64,000 bases of DNA from Caenorhabditis remanei. Lineage: Eukaryota; Nematoda; Chromadorea; Rhabditida; Rhabditidae. Location of the stretch: the NCBI RefSeq assembly GCF_010183535.1, contig NC_071332.1, positions 11,718,001-11,782,000 of the forward strand. Reading direction: 5' to 3'. Of the stretch, positions 25,525 to 38,201 are shown piece after piece. Under the pieces are notes generated by a model. That model had not been told where the DNA came from, made no database searches, and was given only the letters and a program-made list of their open reading frames with translations. A program made the translations under genes and the position numbers. Each line of letters begins with the position of its first letter. Position 1 is the first letter of the stretch.

Positions 25525-26090
25525 AATCTGATCGAAAGTGAATACCGGGATGTTTGAAAGAAAATATAAGAAACGGAACGAAAAGAAGTGTTGGAAATTC
25601 AAAAATTAGGTTTCGAGGTCTGGAAAAAGAGTTGTAGATAAGTAATGAGCATAACACATTTTTAAAAAGCATTTGTGTTGGTCGAACTGGTTTCAACTTT
25701 ATGTGTAAATTTCCAACTTTATAAAAAGGATAACTTTGAAATATATTTTAAACATTGCAAAACGTTCAAAAGCTGGGAGTTATGTCATAGAAGAACATCC
25801 TGAGCTTCTGACAAACAACATAGTTACAAGATTTCATAAATTTGTTTAAAAAGAAAAACCCACTAAACATACACATATCCTTCGGCATCACCGATAATAA
25901 CCATAATAATTTCACGCATTCTCCGAAGAACTGAATTTCGAAAATTATCCATGAATTGATAGTGATGAGTATTTGTAAACTATGATCCTACAAGTTATAG
26001 CCGTTCTTCTTAAATATGCGGACTTTTTTCGTCATTTATTTGTAGTGACTCCAATAGTTAGTCATACTGTGCATGTACTGTGAATGATCG

Positions 26091-26098
26091 TGACGTCA
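26091..26098. promoter_or_regulatory. CRE-like palindrome TGACGTCA
   Basis: A perfect 8-bp consensus for CREB/ATF bZIP factors in gene-poor DNA upstream of the formin. A single site of this length can occur by chance. Confidence 0.25.
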
Positions 26099-28484
26099 CA
26101 GATGATACTATATCAAAATATGGGCAGATGACTAGCACGTGAAATGTACTGTTAGTCGGATTAAAATTTACCGAATATTTACAAATTTGAACTAAAATGA
26201 TGTTAATTGAATGGGCAAAAGACAAACAGATACTTTGTAGCGTATAAGATCCAGATATAAATACTCTTGGTACTTGGATTTTCCGTTACACGTGAAGAGA
26301 ATCTCAGTTTCTCATCTAGGGGATTGAAAACTAAATGGCTGAAACAACCTTTGATTTTCAAAATTGATATCCCTGAATTTTTGATTTTTAATTTGTATTT
26401 TTCTAGAAGTTGCTCAATGTTCCTTTTTAATGGATACGTTCGTTATGAACATGATTATGTACACATCGAATCGGCAATTAAGAGAATTCATGGGACCCAC
26501 AATTCTACATAAACCTGAAGATGCCAATACATCTATCAGAGCTCAATCAACCAATTCAAGGGTTCCTAACTTAAAATCTACCAAAACACGGCCTCCAGCG
26601 GAGGCCCTCTCAAAGTAGGCCGGGCAAAAAGTGTTGAGTTTCAAAAATTCAAAAGTAATTTTGTTGAAATATGTGCAGACAAAGGCATAGAAGCAGCAGC
26701 CGAAATCAATGTTTCGAATTGCAAAGAAGGGTTCAGGAGGTGCTTTCTCTCATTTTCTCTTCCTTAGAATGTTATTTTCTCTTTCCTTATTTTGGACACA
26801 TGTCTCCAAACACGATGACAGTCTCTTCGCTTCTCTCCTCATAGCACAAAAAACGGCTCCTTTTTGGCTCCGCCGCCAACATTATTTGCTCTTTTCGAAG
26901 ACGGTGAGAGCAAGAAAAAAACAAGAGTTGTATTGGAGGAAAAGGGTGCGAATGAAGAAGAAAAAGAAAACATGTCCGATTTTTGACCCGATTTTTCGAT
27001 GGAAATTTTTGACACAAAGATTGGATAAAAAGTGGGAGTGGGAAGGGATATATGGATACATACATGGAGAGACAGTCTGCCGTTGGGAGCTGCTCAAATA
27101 GAACCTTTTTATGGATTCTGGAGTTGAATAGGAGGAAACGGATATGGGATTTGTTATATATTATTGCAGTGGGCAAGAGTGGCTTTCTCTGAAAGAGACT
27201 GTAGCATTGTTTCGGAACTGTAATTGGTTAATGACTTGGATATTCGAAAGAGCTGTTGACCAACTGTAAGAGACTGAAAAATGGCGAGCCGACACAATTG
27301 AATATTCAACTCATTCTCCATTGTATACATATACATTTCTCTGAATCTTTTTTCCTCCACTTCATCATCTCTCGAAACATTGTCTGCGTATTCAGTTCTT
27401 CATTCAAATTTTCGGATTACGTGAGACAGGCACTTGTTGGCTTAATGCCAACAAACCAACCCATTCTCCACGGGTTTCAATACGAGGAGAAAACAAAGTG
27501 AAGAAAATGAAATGAGAGAAAGTTTTACGGTTTTTCTCCATGAAAACGGATGTTTTTCCAATGCGGAAGAGGTATGAAGAATAGGAAGAAACTGAGAATG
27601 AGCAAACAAGTGGATGCTCTCATCGGAAAAAAAGGAAATGTTTTGAGGTGATTTTGAACCTGACTGAAGCGAATACACGTGGGTTCACAAAAAAGAGAAT
27701 ACTAATGACCGAAATCGAGAATATGATTCAGAAATAGAAACAAGATTCTACCAATTTCTTGTATTCTATTCGTATTCTCATTTACTTTGGCACTTTCCTC
27801 TTCTCTTCAAACCCGAAACATGGCCAATTACTGTACTAATTATTCGTGCCTCATGTCTCATTACCTATCCCAAGAAAGCGTCTTGTTTGATTTGAAGTGT
27901 GGCGTGAAGAAGAAGAAGCTTCACATTTTCAAGGTTGGCGGCGCCATGAAGGTTTTTGGAACATGAGGTAGTACAAGAGAGGAAACGAGGGAGATTATGA
28001 TAATGCGAGAAGGGCGATCAGTGGTAAAAGTATAGTGATAATCTCCGAACAAGGGAGAGGCAATAATTGTTTGATACTCTTTCCTTCTCTCCACTCGGCA
28101 GAAAATGATTTACTCCTTTTTTCGGAAAAGGTTCACATTTCATTTGCGAAACTTAATACTTCTGCATAAAATAATATGCAAGTAAACATCTGGAAATACT
28201 AGCTAAGAATTCACTCTTGCATATTGCTGTTTGAAATGCCATTACGACCTCCAATACTCATTACCGGAAACGACAGGAAAGCAAGCGATCCAGTTGTTCG
28301 ACACCGCTAACGGAAAGAAAGAGGGTGCCAATTAGCTTTCAATGGTAGTCTTGGAAAATATCTATTTTCTTTTTTTTTGTGAAAGGAAATTCAAACACAA
28401 TTTTTAAAATTAACTGTTTCTTCTTTCAACCAAAAAATCAGGAAGAGATGTGAACAAACAATTTATGTAACAATTATGGGAAAC

Positions 28485-28942
28485 TTATTGCTTCTTGCGG
28501 AAGGAGCATCCCTCGGTGAGCTTAGCCTTTCCTCGGGTTGGCTGGCAGAGGACGGTGTTGCATCCAACGCAGACAACGACGGTCGTGGCGTGCGAGAAGA
28601 CGGTCGAAATCTAAAACTTGGATGATTGGCTGAATAAAAATTTCCAGACAAAATGTCTTTATCAAAACTACGAATTCTTCGAAAAATCAAGAGACTATAA
28701 CGGACTAGAAAACTACTAATACTAGTGGCCTAGTTGATTATTACTATTTTGTATACTATTTTGGAAACACATCCAATTACAGACACGTGGTATGACTGAA
28801 TTAAATTTCCACTCACCTTGAAGCATCCCGAGCACTTGACGTCCATGAAGTAGGAGTTTGGGTGTTGAACGAGACGCTTGAGCTTGTGGCGTCTGATCTC
28901 CCTTTGTGGCTCTGGGTGAAGCAGGTCAACGGCCAAAGGCAT
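28485..28942 (-). CDS. rps-27: 40S ribosomal protein S27 (eS27), 83 aa
   Basis: Zinc-ribbon protein of the small ribosomal subunit. Two exons, 28942-28817 and 28610-28485, are each 126 nt and in phase 0. The protein starts [20 protein letters not shown] and carries the four zinc ligands C37, C40 (KCSGCF) and C56, C59 (CVGC). It ends FRKKQ. Its length matches animal S27. A TTACAG acceptor just upstream of the ATG (about 28975) is a likely SL trans-splice site. The gene is divergent from the CABIN1-like gene, with about 760 bp between start codons. I saw no clear snoRNA in the 206-bp intron. Confidence 0.97.
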
Positions 28943-29703
28943 TTTTATTCCACTTGTTGAGCGAGCGGTTACTGCTGTAAGTGATTTAGGTACGAATTGA
29001 AAGTAAGGTGATTGAAAAAGATAGAAATCAACAAAACATTAGACGGGACAAAAATGTCAAAATATTAAGCAAGATTATGAAATCAGTTGTGCTTTCTTTG
29101 AGTCAGAAAACAGAATATTATGAAAGATATTCTCCATGTGTGCAATAAACACGAAGGACACAAATTTAATCAATAACCATAATAGCCTATACTATTAATT
29201 TTAACAAGCGAAATATAAAAATACTGATAGCATCCAAAACAGTTAGTTAAGTCCGACAATTTGGTTTGGTTTACCTTTTCTTCTGATTACTTTACAGGCC
29301 CATATTGTTTTGTCGAACAAAATTAAGATTTTGACAAAATATTAAGTAAAAAATTGAAAAATTGTTGTGAATTACTTTTTGAAATCGATTTTCAACAATT
29401 TTCAGAAAAATATCGCTGAAAAAATGGCAAAAAAGTCGTGAAAACGGACAAAAAGCGTGAAAAAAAGAGAAAAATTTTAGGCCCAACAATTGTGCTGGCT
29501 GATGACCGCGTAGAAAAACGGGCGGAGTTTGCAACTACGCCGCATGGTTTAGCGGAGTGTCGTACTGCGCATTGTTTACCGTAAATCGGCGCGAATGGGT
29601 TTTTTTGAACAAGTTTTCACACTTTGAGATGATTTCTGCAAAAATTAAAAGAAAAAATTCAATTATTCAGAAGAAAACAAATTTATAATTACTTTTTTCA
29701 GCT
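28943..29703. promoter_or_regulatory. Shared upstream region of rps-27 and the CABIN1-like gene
   Basis: About 760 bp between two divergent start codons. It is AT-rich, with a GC-richer block at about 29510-29600 (GCGGAGTGTCGTACTGCGC) nearer the plus-strand gene. It should hold both core promoters. No separate gene was seen. Confidence 0.5.
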
Positions 29704-32700
29704 ATGGATGAATCAACGGGTTTGGGCACTAGTAAAGACAAACCAATAGAGATCAATGACGAGGATGAATCTTCCGATGAAGAGGTTTTGATATTTAAAA
29801 AATAACACTAAATCATTGATTTTTCACAGAATTCCGTTATAATATTGGATAGTGACACAGAACCGGAAGACCAAGACGGTAATGATGATGAAAATGAAGA
29901 GGGTGACGATTCTGCAGAGGACGAAGAAGATTCTGAAGAATCTGAAACAGATGAAGAAGATTCAGATAGTTCAACAGATTCAGACTCAGAAAATTCAGTC
30001 TGGTCAGATGTTGGTGAAGCCGCAAACGATGAGATCACGACAGAAGCGGCTGTAAGTTTCTGGAATAGAAACAAATAGTACAGATTAATTCAGAAAAAAT
30101 ATTTAATAATGATTTCTCTGATCAATATGGCCCAGAAAAGCATACTCAAAAAATTGAAAATCTCCGTTTCAAAATTCGACTTTTAGTAATTTTTTCAGGA
30201 AGCTAAAATTATCAAAAAATTCGAAAAGGCCATGATTTTTATTGCCGACAACGAAGTTGAACGAGGTCAACAATTATTGCAACAGCTTCTTGAAGACCCT
30301 ATAATATCATGTTTTACACAAGAAGATCCAGATTACGACGTGCTCGAAGAGCCTCCGAGACTAGCGAAAATGCTTCAATTGTTCATTGCAATTCACAAAA
30401 ATCTTGCAAAATTGTGCGAGAAATCTGTAGAAAATGAAGAGAAGAAATCAGATGATAATGAAAAAACCCGGCAGAAACCTGAGGAAATTCAGCATTTATG
30501 CCAAGTGTTGGCTTATGAACCGAATAATTCTGAAATTTGGCTCGACGTGGCCATCAAATGTGTTGAATTCGGCGATTTGAACTTTGCAAAATACTCATTC
30601 AAGCGTTGCGAAAGTCTAAAAGAATCCCTTGAATCTCATGCGACATTACTATATTTGACGTGTGATTATAGTGAAAGTTTGACGGTTTTGAAACAATTTC
30701 ACGACCAGAATGACACCGGATTGAATGATAAAATGAAGTATTTGAAATACAAGATTCGAACAACAAACCAATATTATAAATTGCTCTGTGATAGAGTTTT
30801 CGATGAAGATGAAGTTTATGCTGATATTGACGTTGTGGAAAAGCGAAAGATTTTGGCATTCGATGAAAGAATTGAAGAGTTGAGGAAACGAGTTGAAGAG
30901 AGAAAACAGAGTATTGAAGATAATTTCCATACAAATATTGGAGGAGAAGATGAGGTTATTCAAATTCAAATTTCTGCTGATCAAGAGTGAGTTTTGAAAA
31001 AAAAAGGAACATAGTGAAAAACCACCTGTTCTGATCTACAATTTCACTGTACAATTATTCTTTTCACTAGTTTAGACAAAACAGATCTAAAGCTTAATGC
31101 AGTCTCTTCAATTTTCAGCCTCCGAACCGTCTGTACAATCTTCTGTGATCTCTTCGATCGTATTCATGCCTACTCTCATTGCCGCCATCAACTCATTGAA
31201 ATCACCGAATGGGAATCACGTCGTGTTTATCTGGATGTCGTTGAAACTGTCGAAAAACTTGTAGATATAGTGGAGTGTGTCGAAGAATTGACTGAAAAAA
31301 CCGAAGAAGATCAGAAGAAAAAACGAGGAAAACGGCAGAAAAAACAGGAGAAAAAGGAATATTTGGCGAATTGGAGACGACGGTTATTCGTTGTTGAGAA
31401 GAGCTCAAATTCAGATGATGTGGCAGAATCTGAAGCCAACACGACAGCAGATGAAGATGAATCACAAGGAGAAGAAGACGGAGGAGACAAGAGAATTAAT
31501 GGAGGAATGCCTCATAACGAATTGGCAACAGAATTTCATCTGAATTATTCTGATGTCAAATCTATAATTTGTGGGGAAAGAAAAAGAGAAAAGTAAGTAA
31601 GCAATATTGAAATTGTATTGAAACAGTCTTATTCCAGAACTCCGCCGCCATCACTTCTGTCTGAATTCATCGATTGTGACTATATTCTTGAACTTCTTGA
31701 ATCTAAGTTTTCTGGACAAACTCATAATATTCTGGAACTTCTCGAGTTTACACTATTTCTGCTCACAGAACACTGTCCCTCAAATGGAGCAATTCCCGAA
31801 TCAATGAGAGAAGTAATCAGAGAAATGTTCAATCGAGTTGCCCTTTTCTCTGAGATTCATAAGAAAAAATATCATAAAATGAATATTTTATTGATGGAAT
31901 TGAATGCAAAAAACGCTATGGAAACCATGGTTTTGAAGTATATTTCTCCGTTCTGGACGTGTCAGAAAGAAGATGAGACATCAGAGGAAATTCAAGAAGA
32001 TCCCATAGAGAACAGAGAGTTCGTGCTTAGGTTTATGTGGAAATACGTTCAAACAGGACTCAAGGATGAGACTAAGTAAGGAAAAGTTTTAAAAGAAAAT
32101 GTAGTAGTATAGAATGAAACAAAATACACACAGTTTTTGGCCGTTTATTCTAAAAAAAATAATGACAAATTGCATTACGTTTACTTTTCAGACTCGACTA
32201 CCTTCATACTCTTCGTTCTTTACTGCAACCTTACGAATCCATTTCGACATCAGCTGGATCTTTTGCCACGTGGGATGTCGATATTTCAATAGATGATTTG
32301 GAGAAAAAGAAACGAATCGAGAGCGTGAAATATCTTTGGAAATCTAAAAATTATCAAAATCTTGTTGATATTCTTCAATGTGATATCGATTTCTCATCAA
32401 TAGGAATCGAAGAAGCCATCGAAATGCTTAGTTATTGGCTCCAGTCCCTCGAAAAACTGAAATCTCATGTAGATTTGATAGATCTGATGAACAGAATGAT
32501 GCATTTTTATCTCTTCTCACTTGAAAATTCAACGATTTCCGCTGAGAAAATTGAGAGGAATCTCGAATTTATTCTACACAAGTTGCACAAATTCTCAGGG
32601 AAAGAGTTTCGAAAGATTTCAAATACTTCAACTCTTTCAACAATTGGATACTTCATTTGTCACATGTTCAAAAAGTATTCGAAGTTCGAAAAGGATTGGA

Positions 32701-35700
32701 AGAATTGGAGAATTTTGTATGAAATCGTAAAGATTCAACGTGGAAATGAGAAGGAATACATTGAGCAATTGGATAGATTGGAAGATCCGGTTTCAATGCC
32801 ATTGTTGGAATTGGATTTGTTGGTGAAGGCACATGAAGTACTTGGAGAGAATCACTGTTGTGCACAGAAAAATGTAAGTGTATATATAGTAAATTATCGG
32901 TGGGAAGTAATGCCTCCAAATCTTTAAATTATCTATTTTCAGTACGAATTTCTATTCTTCGTTATCGATCGCTTCTGTGAAATTGTAGAGGATATACCAG
33001 TTCTGGAGATGTGTTATTTGAAGGATAATGGATATTTGTGGAATAATTTGAACGCTGAAATGTCTCAATTGCTTTTCTGTTTCTTTGGAAAGTATTCTCG
33101 AAAGATAAGAGCACGTGAGAATCATGAAAACGGAGGAAAGTGTGCAGCGACTCCCGAGAATGCGAGAAAAATACTTCAAGTGATATTAGTTCAACCACTT
33201 CCATTATATGATGAGAAAGACAAGTTAATGCATGATGTCATAGACTTGATCAACTCGAAGTTATCATTCTTCTTGGAGATTTCCAAGGAAAAGAAAGAGA
33301 AAATCAAGGAGTTCAAGAACTTCCTCCAACAATCTTCCACTATTGAAGACGTCAATTTGAGTCTGAGCAAGTGTCAAGACGATGTGGATGACTATACTCA
33401 ATCTATTGTTTGGTATTCGATGGCACTCAGTTCGTTCCGTCAGAATAGTTTCAAAGAAGCTGCGAAATACTCGGAATTGTATTTATTATCCGAGGAATCA
33501 ATGACTGATGATCGGTTGAGATCATCCTCTTGGGCAATGCTAGCTCATGCGAGTGCACACGATTTATTCCAGGTGAGAATTCATCTTTACAAACGCCGAA
33601 AATTAATTGACTAAAAATGGATTATTCTCAATATAACCAACAATATTTTTCAGTTGGAGCTACACGAAATCTTCGAACAATGGAAATGGCGAATCATGCC
33701 ATCTCGTTTGGCCATAGCTACCCAAAACCTCGAGCCAGTCCCTCATTTCGATTTGGCAGTGAGAATGTATCAGTTGGCATCTACTCTGGCCAGATTTCAC
33801 CGAACACTTCCAAAAAGTGATCCACGTCGTGAAGATGTGTCAGACATAGCAAAGCTTCGTAATGAAGCTCGAGATCATTTTGATAAATCATTGGAGTTAA
33901 CACATCTTGGAGAAGATGGACAACAACCGGAACATCAATGGCTCTGTTATTACTTCATTGGAAAGTTGGAAGCTAAAAGTTCGAGATGGGATATTTTGAA
34001 GGTTGTCGAGAGTTTCTATGAAGCTGCTTGCGGGTGTGAACTCACTGGATTCTACTATCCACTGAAAGTTGCAACCAAGAAACAATCAAATTTCGAACCA
34101 TTGGAGGTTCATTATCAAGCATTCTCAGCTGTCTACAAATATCTCGCCAACAATGAAATGCCAGATTTAAACATTTTGAGAAAGTTGAAAGTGATGCTGA
34201 AACTGATGAATGATGGACATAAAGTTGTCAAACCGAATAGCTCACTATTCAAAGTTAATCATGATGTATATTCGGTTGTGGAAGAATTAGTCATTGAGAC
34301 AGTGATAAAAGAACGTCAAATTGAAAACGAAGTTGAAGTACGTTATTTTGTGGGTGATTAGAGACCAAGTAAACTCTGAAAATTCCAGATTTCCACAAAT
34401 GCCACATCTGATTTGCGCTCCGAACTATGCTCTGATCTGAAAGAGATGTGCATTCAAGCTTTTACTCTTGTCACTGATAAATTTCCACATACAAAATCAT
34501 TCTATCGACTGGCTCAATTATATCTGGAAAAAGGAGAAGTTGATAAATCATCGGATCAAATATTCAAGCACGCGTTCAAAAGAAAGAAGAGAGATGATGG
34601 AATGTTTGACAACTGTGTAGAAATATCATGTAACGATATAAATCGAAATGGATCATATTCATTTCATATTGAGAGATGTATCAAATTGGGCGCTCAAATT
34701 GTACAGAAAACTGTTGATTTGCATAATGTCGTGGCAATGTTAACAACGATGATTAATATTATTGCAAAGGATGATGAGTGAGTTCAAATTGTTTTTTCCC
34801 TTCTTAAAACTGTTGAATTTTTTTCCAGAGAGCACGTAGAGAAGACATCATGGAAGCAGGTTGTGACGTTGTATCTTAATGCAATGGAACACATTGTAAT
34901 GACAAGGGAAAATGGTAATTATAACTGGTTAGAAGCCTTTGTCCTCAATGTTTGATATTTTACAGTATCTGCAAGAAGTACTCCATCTCCAGGACCAGAA
35001 GGACCTCCAAAAACATCGAAAGCTCATCACTTGACTCTTCGAACTCTCCGAAGTGAATTATGGAGACTCTGGCAAACTGTGAATAAATGTTCGAAAGGAA
35101 GTGAAGAAATGATTCGATTGATTAAAGCAAAAACAGAAGTTTTGATTGTTCATTGTTTCCAATCAATTGAAGAACTCAAAAAGAGAATGCAACCAGTTGA
35201 TGGTAATATAAAGAAGAAGAACGTGTTACTGAAACGAAAATTCGATGCTGCCGATGTTACCAAGAATCTACAAGAACAATTGGCTAACAAAAATATGGAA
35301 GGATTGGTCAAGAGAATGTCGCAAAGTGCAGCGACAAGTATGTTGATAAAAAATAGAATTCTTGTATAGATCAAACATTTTTCAGGTGGTACGAATACCG
35401 CAGAATTCAACGAAATGGTTCGACAATTTATCCAGAATTCTCAAAATATGCAAAGTTTGTTTTCAATTCAGGAAATATAAAAAACTTTTCCGTCTTTCAG
35501 ATTCTCCCAATGCCAAAGCCTATACTGATGTAGCACGCGTGTTAGCTGCACAACAAGCTGCTGCTGCTGCTGCTAATAAAAGTGAGTTGCTTACACGTGG
35601 TTCCGTCTTACTGTACAGTTTTCTAGGTTCTACAACATCAAGCTCATCCGTTCCATCTACTTCGACAGCAGCTACTGCTCCTGTTTCATTTCCAGCTCCT

Positions 35701-37555
35701 AAACCAGTTGTTCCGAAGCCAGTCGTTGCTCCAAAACCAGCGGCTCCTGCACCCGCTCCGGTGGTCACATCGTCTCCTGGCACTTCTACTGTTCCAATCC
35801 GTCCAACTCCTCGATACTCTCCAATCAGCAGTGACGATGATGACATACAATGTATTAACCCACCGCCGGCTAAAAAGCCAGCTCTAACACCATCCACTAC
35901 TACGATACCTGTGAAACCGGATGTTCCAAAACCAAGTACTTCAACTTCACTCCCAGTGACTACTAAAGCAACAGCCCCTTCACAGAATCCGGCGTGGCAA
36001 AATCAATTCAGATCTGTCCTGGGACTAACAAAGTCTACACAACAAACTACTCCACCCAAACCAATTTCATCAGTTCCTGGACCCTCTACTTCCACTGTTT
36101 CTGCTCCAAAACTAACTCCAGGGCCATCGAGTTCTGTTCAACAAAGTGTCAGCAAAACAGTACCTGTACCTTCGAAGCCTGTGCCGAAATCTATCCCAGT
36201 GCTATCGAAATCAACAACGGAACCAACATCTCAAGCAGCGCAGTATGCATCTATCCTTGCAAATAAAAGTCAGGAGCAACTTATACAACTCGTTCTGGAA
36301 AATGCCAATACTACTGACCCATTGAAGAAGATCTTAGCAACTCAAGCTTGTCAAATGATAACACAGAAACATTTAGCCCAGCAACAGGCCAATCAAGCCC
36401 AAGCCAATCTTGCAAAGGCAGCAAAACAAGCAGCTTCAAAAGTTCAAACATCTGCGGCATCAGTTCCATCAAATCAAGCTGCTCAGTTCCTCCAAGCCTT
36501 CCAACAAATCGCAATGGCTCAACAGACACAACAAGCCCATCAAAAAGCTCAACAGGCAAAGTTAGCCAAGGAAAAAGCTGACAAGGAAGCGAAAGCAGCA
36601 CAAGAGAAAGCTCAACAAGAAGCGAAAGCTGCTCAATTAATTCGACTCGCTCAAGAGAAAACACAAAGAAATGCTATAATAGCCGAACAGGTGAAGAAAG
36701 CCAAAGAACTGGCAGAACGGCAAATTATGGAAAAAGCGGCAAGAGATGCACAAACTGCGAAACAGGCAAAATTAGCAAAAGAAAAGGCAGAAAATGCGTT
36801 ATTAGAGAAGGCTGCCCGAGACGCTCACGCTGCTCAACTTGCTAAGAAAGCCAAAGAGCAGGTAGATCAAGCTGCATGGAGTTCAACTATTGCACAAATG
36901 ACACCGAGCCAAATGGCACAAATAGCTCAAGTATGGAGTGCGATGGCTGGTGGTCTTGGTTCTCAAGTGAATATTCCGACGACGTCGGGAACTTCAAAAA
37001 GCACGACGACTCAACCTAAGCCGGTACAACGTCAGGCTTCATCAATTGCTACCTTGAAGTCAATTGCTGCTGGAGTTCCAGGAACGAGTCGGAGTCCGAT
37101 TACGGTAAGCATACTGGGATGTTATTATTGAGTATTTTTGTTAAATAATAGTTCTCAATGTATACATTGTATATTCAGACTGTTTCATCGCAATCTCGTC
37201 CACAAGTACAACAGCCTCGTCCCCAAATGCAGCAACAACAACAAGTTCGTTCTCAAACACATCAAATTGCTCGTCCACAACCGCAAAGACCTCCTCAAAT
37301 TCAATCGACGTCTTCTGCTCCTACTATCAGACCATCAACGTCTTCATCATCGTTAGAAACTCCGCCCACAGCTTCTCAACAACTTAACCAATTAACAGCA
37401 CAACAAAATCAAGCATTAGATCATGAAGCAATAAACAACTTTTTGAGAAATTTTCCTCCGGAAAAACGACCTGAAATGGCCAAAAAATTTTTTGTAAGTT
37501 ATTTGAAAAGATAATTAATCTTGTAATAATTTATTTTCAGAATTTCCCAAAGTGA
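29704..37555 (+). CDS. CABIN1/Hir3-like HIRA-complex protein, about 2267 aa
   Basis: Likely nematode counterpart of calcineurin-binding protein CABIN1, a TPR scaffold of the HIRA histone H3.3 chaperone. Sixteen exons: 29704-29784, 29830-30051, 30199-30986, 31119-31592, 31638-32075, 32192-32873, 32943-33572, 33654-34337, 34389-34777, 34829-34914, 34966-35337, 35386-35454, 35501-35581, 35627-37104, 37179-37493, 37541-37555 (6804 nt, in frame). The N-terminus (1-100) is strongly acidic. TPR-like helices follow (LQLFIAIHKNLAKLC, NSEIWLDVAIKCVEFGDLNF, LYLTCDYSESLTVLKQF), in the same order as the CABIN1 N-terminus. The middle is helical and charged. From about residue 1630 the chain is Ser/Thr/Pro-rich, then an Ala/Lys/Gln-rich coiled region, then Pro/Gln-rich. 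Length is close to human CABIN1 (about 2220). The assignment rests on motif order, so the family is less certain than the gene model. Confidence 0.75.
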
Positions 37556-38201
37556 ATCTTCCAAACTAACGATCTCCTCGCAATACCCGTGTTCATTTTA
37601 CGGATTCCAGCTCTACACTACAGATATATTTAACCCCGTTTGATCTTTTTGTTTCCCCTGTCAAATTTTTTTATAAATCAGGATCATTTTTGAATAAATA
37701 AATCTTTCTCATCATTGTCAAATACATTTTTTTTCTCTGTTCTTTTCATCGCGCTGATTTTTGATAGAATATATATATAGAAATTATTCTGAAGTTTTCG
37801 AATATCTCAGTTTACATGTGTTTCATATTTATATGCACAATGAGAAAGTATTGAAGAATGAAACAGTTGAATTGGGTTAAATGAGGACCAGCCACAAGTT
37901 TTCAGTACGATTGCAACAAAAAATGCTAGATTTACAGGGGCTTTCAGAGTGCAGGTGGAAAAAACGAGAGAGTAGAAGCGGGAGAAGTGAGGAGATCCCG
38001 GTACACTTGAAAATTGAGAGAATTGAGTGAATAAATACACAAATTATGAGTCCCGGACAGTTCTAGAAAAAACGGGGAAGAGAGAAACCGAAAAAAAGAA
38101 ATATATAATGCTACGAACAATTTTCAAACGGAGAAAAGTGAAGGGTTCAGTAGAAATATTGACAGATTTGTTAGAATTGTCTCAATTTCAGATGAACTGA
38201 C
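37556..38201. terminator. Convergent 3' region of the CABIN1-like gene and cgp-1
   Basis: About 645 bp between two stop codons facing each other. An AATAAATAAA polyadenylation signal lies near 37694-37703 on the plus strand. No other gene was seen. Confidence 0.6.

Larger units (their letters stand above)
22583..28484. other. Gene-poor DNA downstream of rps-27
   Basis: About 5.9 kb of AT-rich DNA with no gene that I can support. It holds a possible exon-like patch near 25.4-25.5 kb and a perfect CRE-like TGACGTCA at 26091-26098. GC-richer sequence at 24.17-24.27 kb and 27.93-27.96 kb could be regulatory. Confidence 0.45.

Noticed and set aside
35520..35897. 125-codon minus-strand Gly/Ala-rich ORF
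   Set aside because: It mirrors the Pro/Ala-rich coding strand of the CABIN1-like gene.
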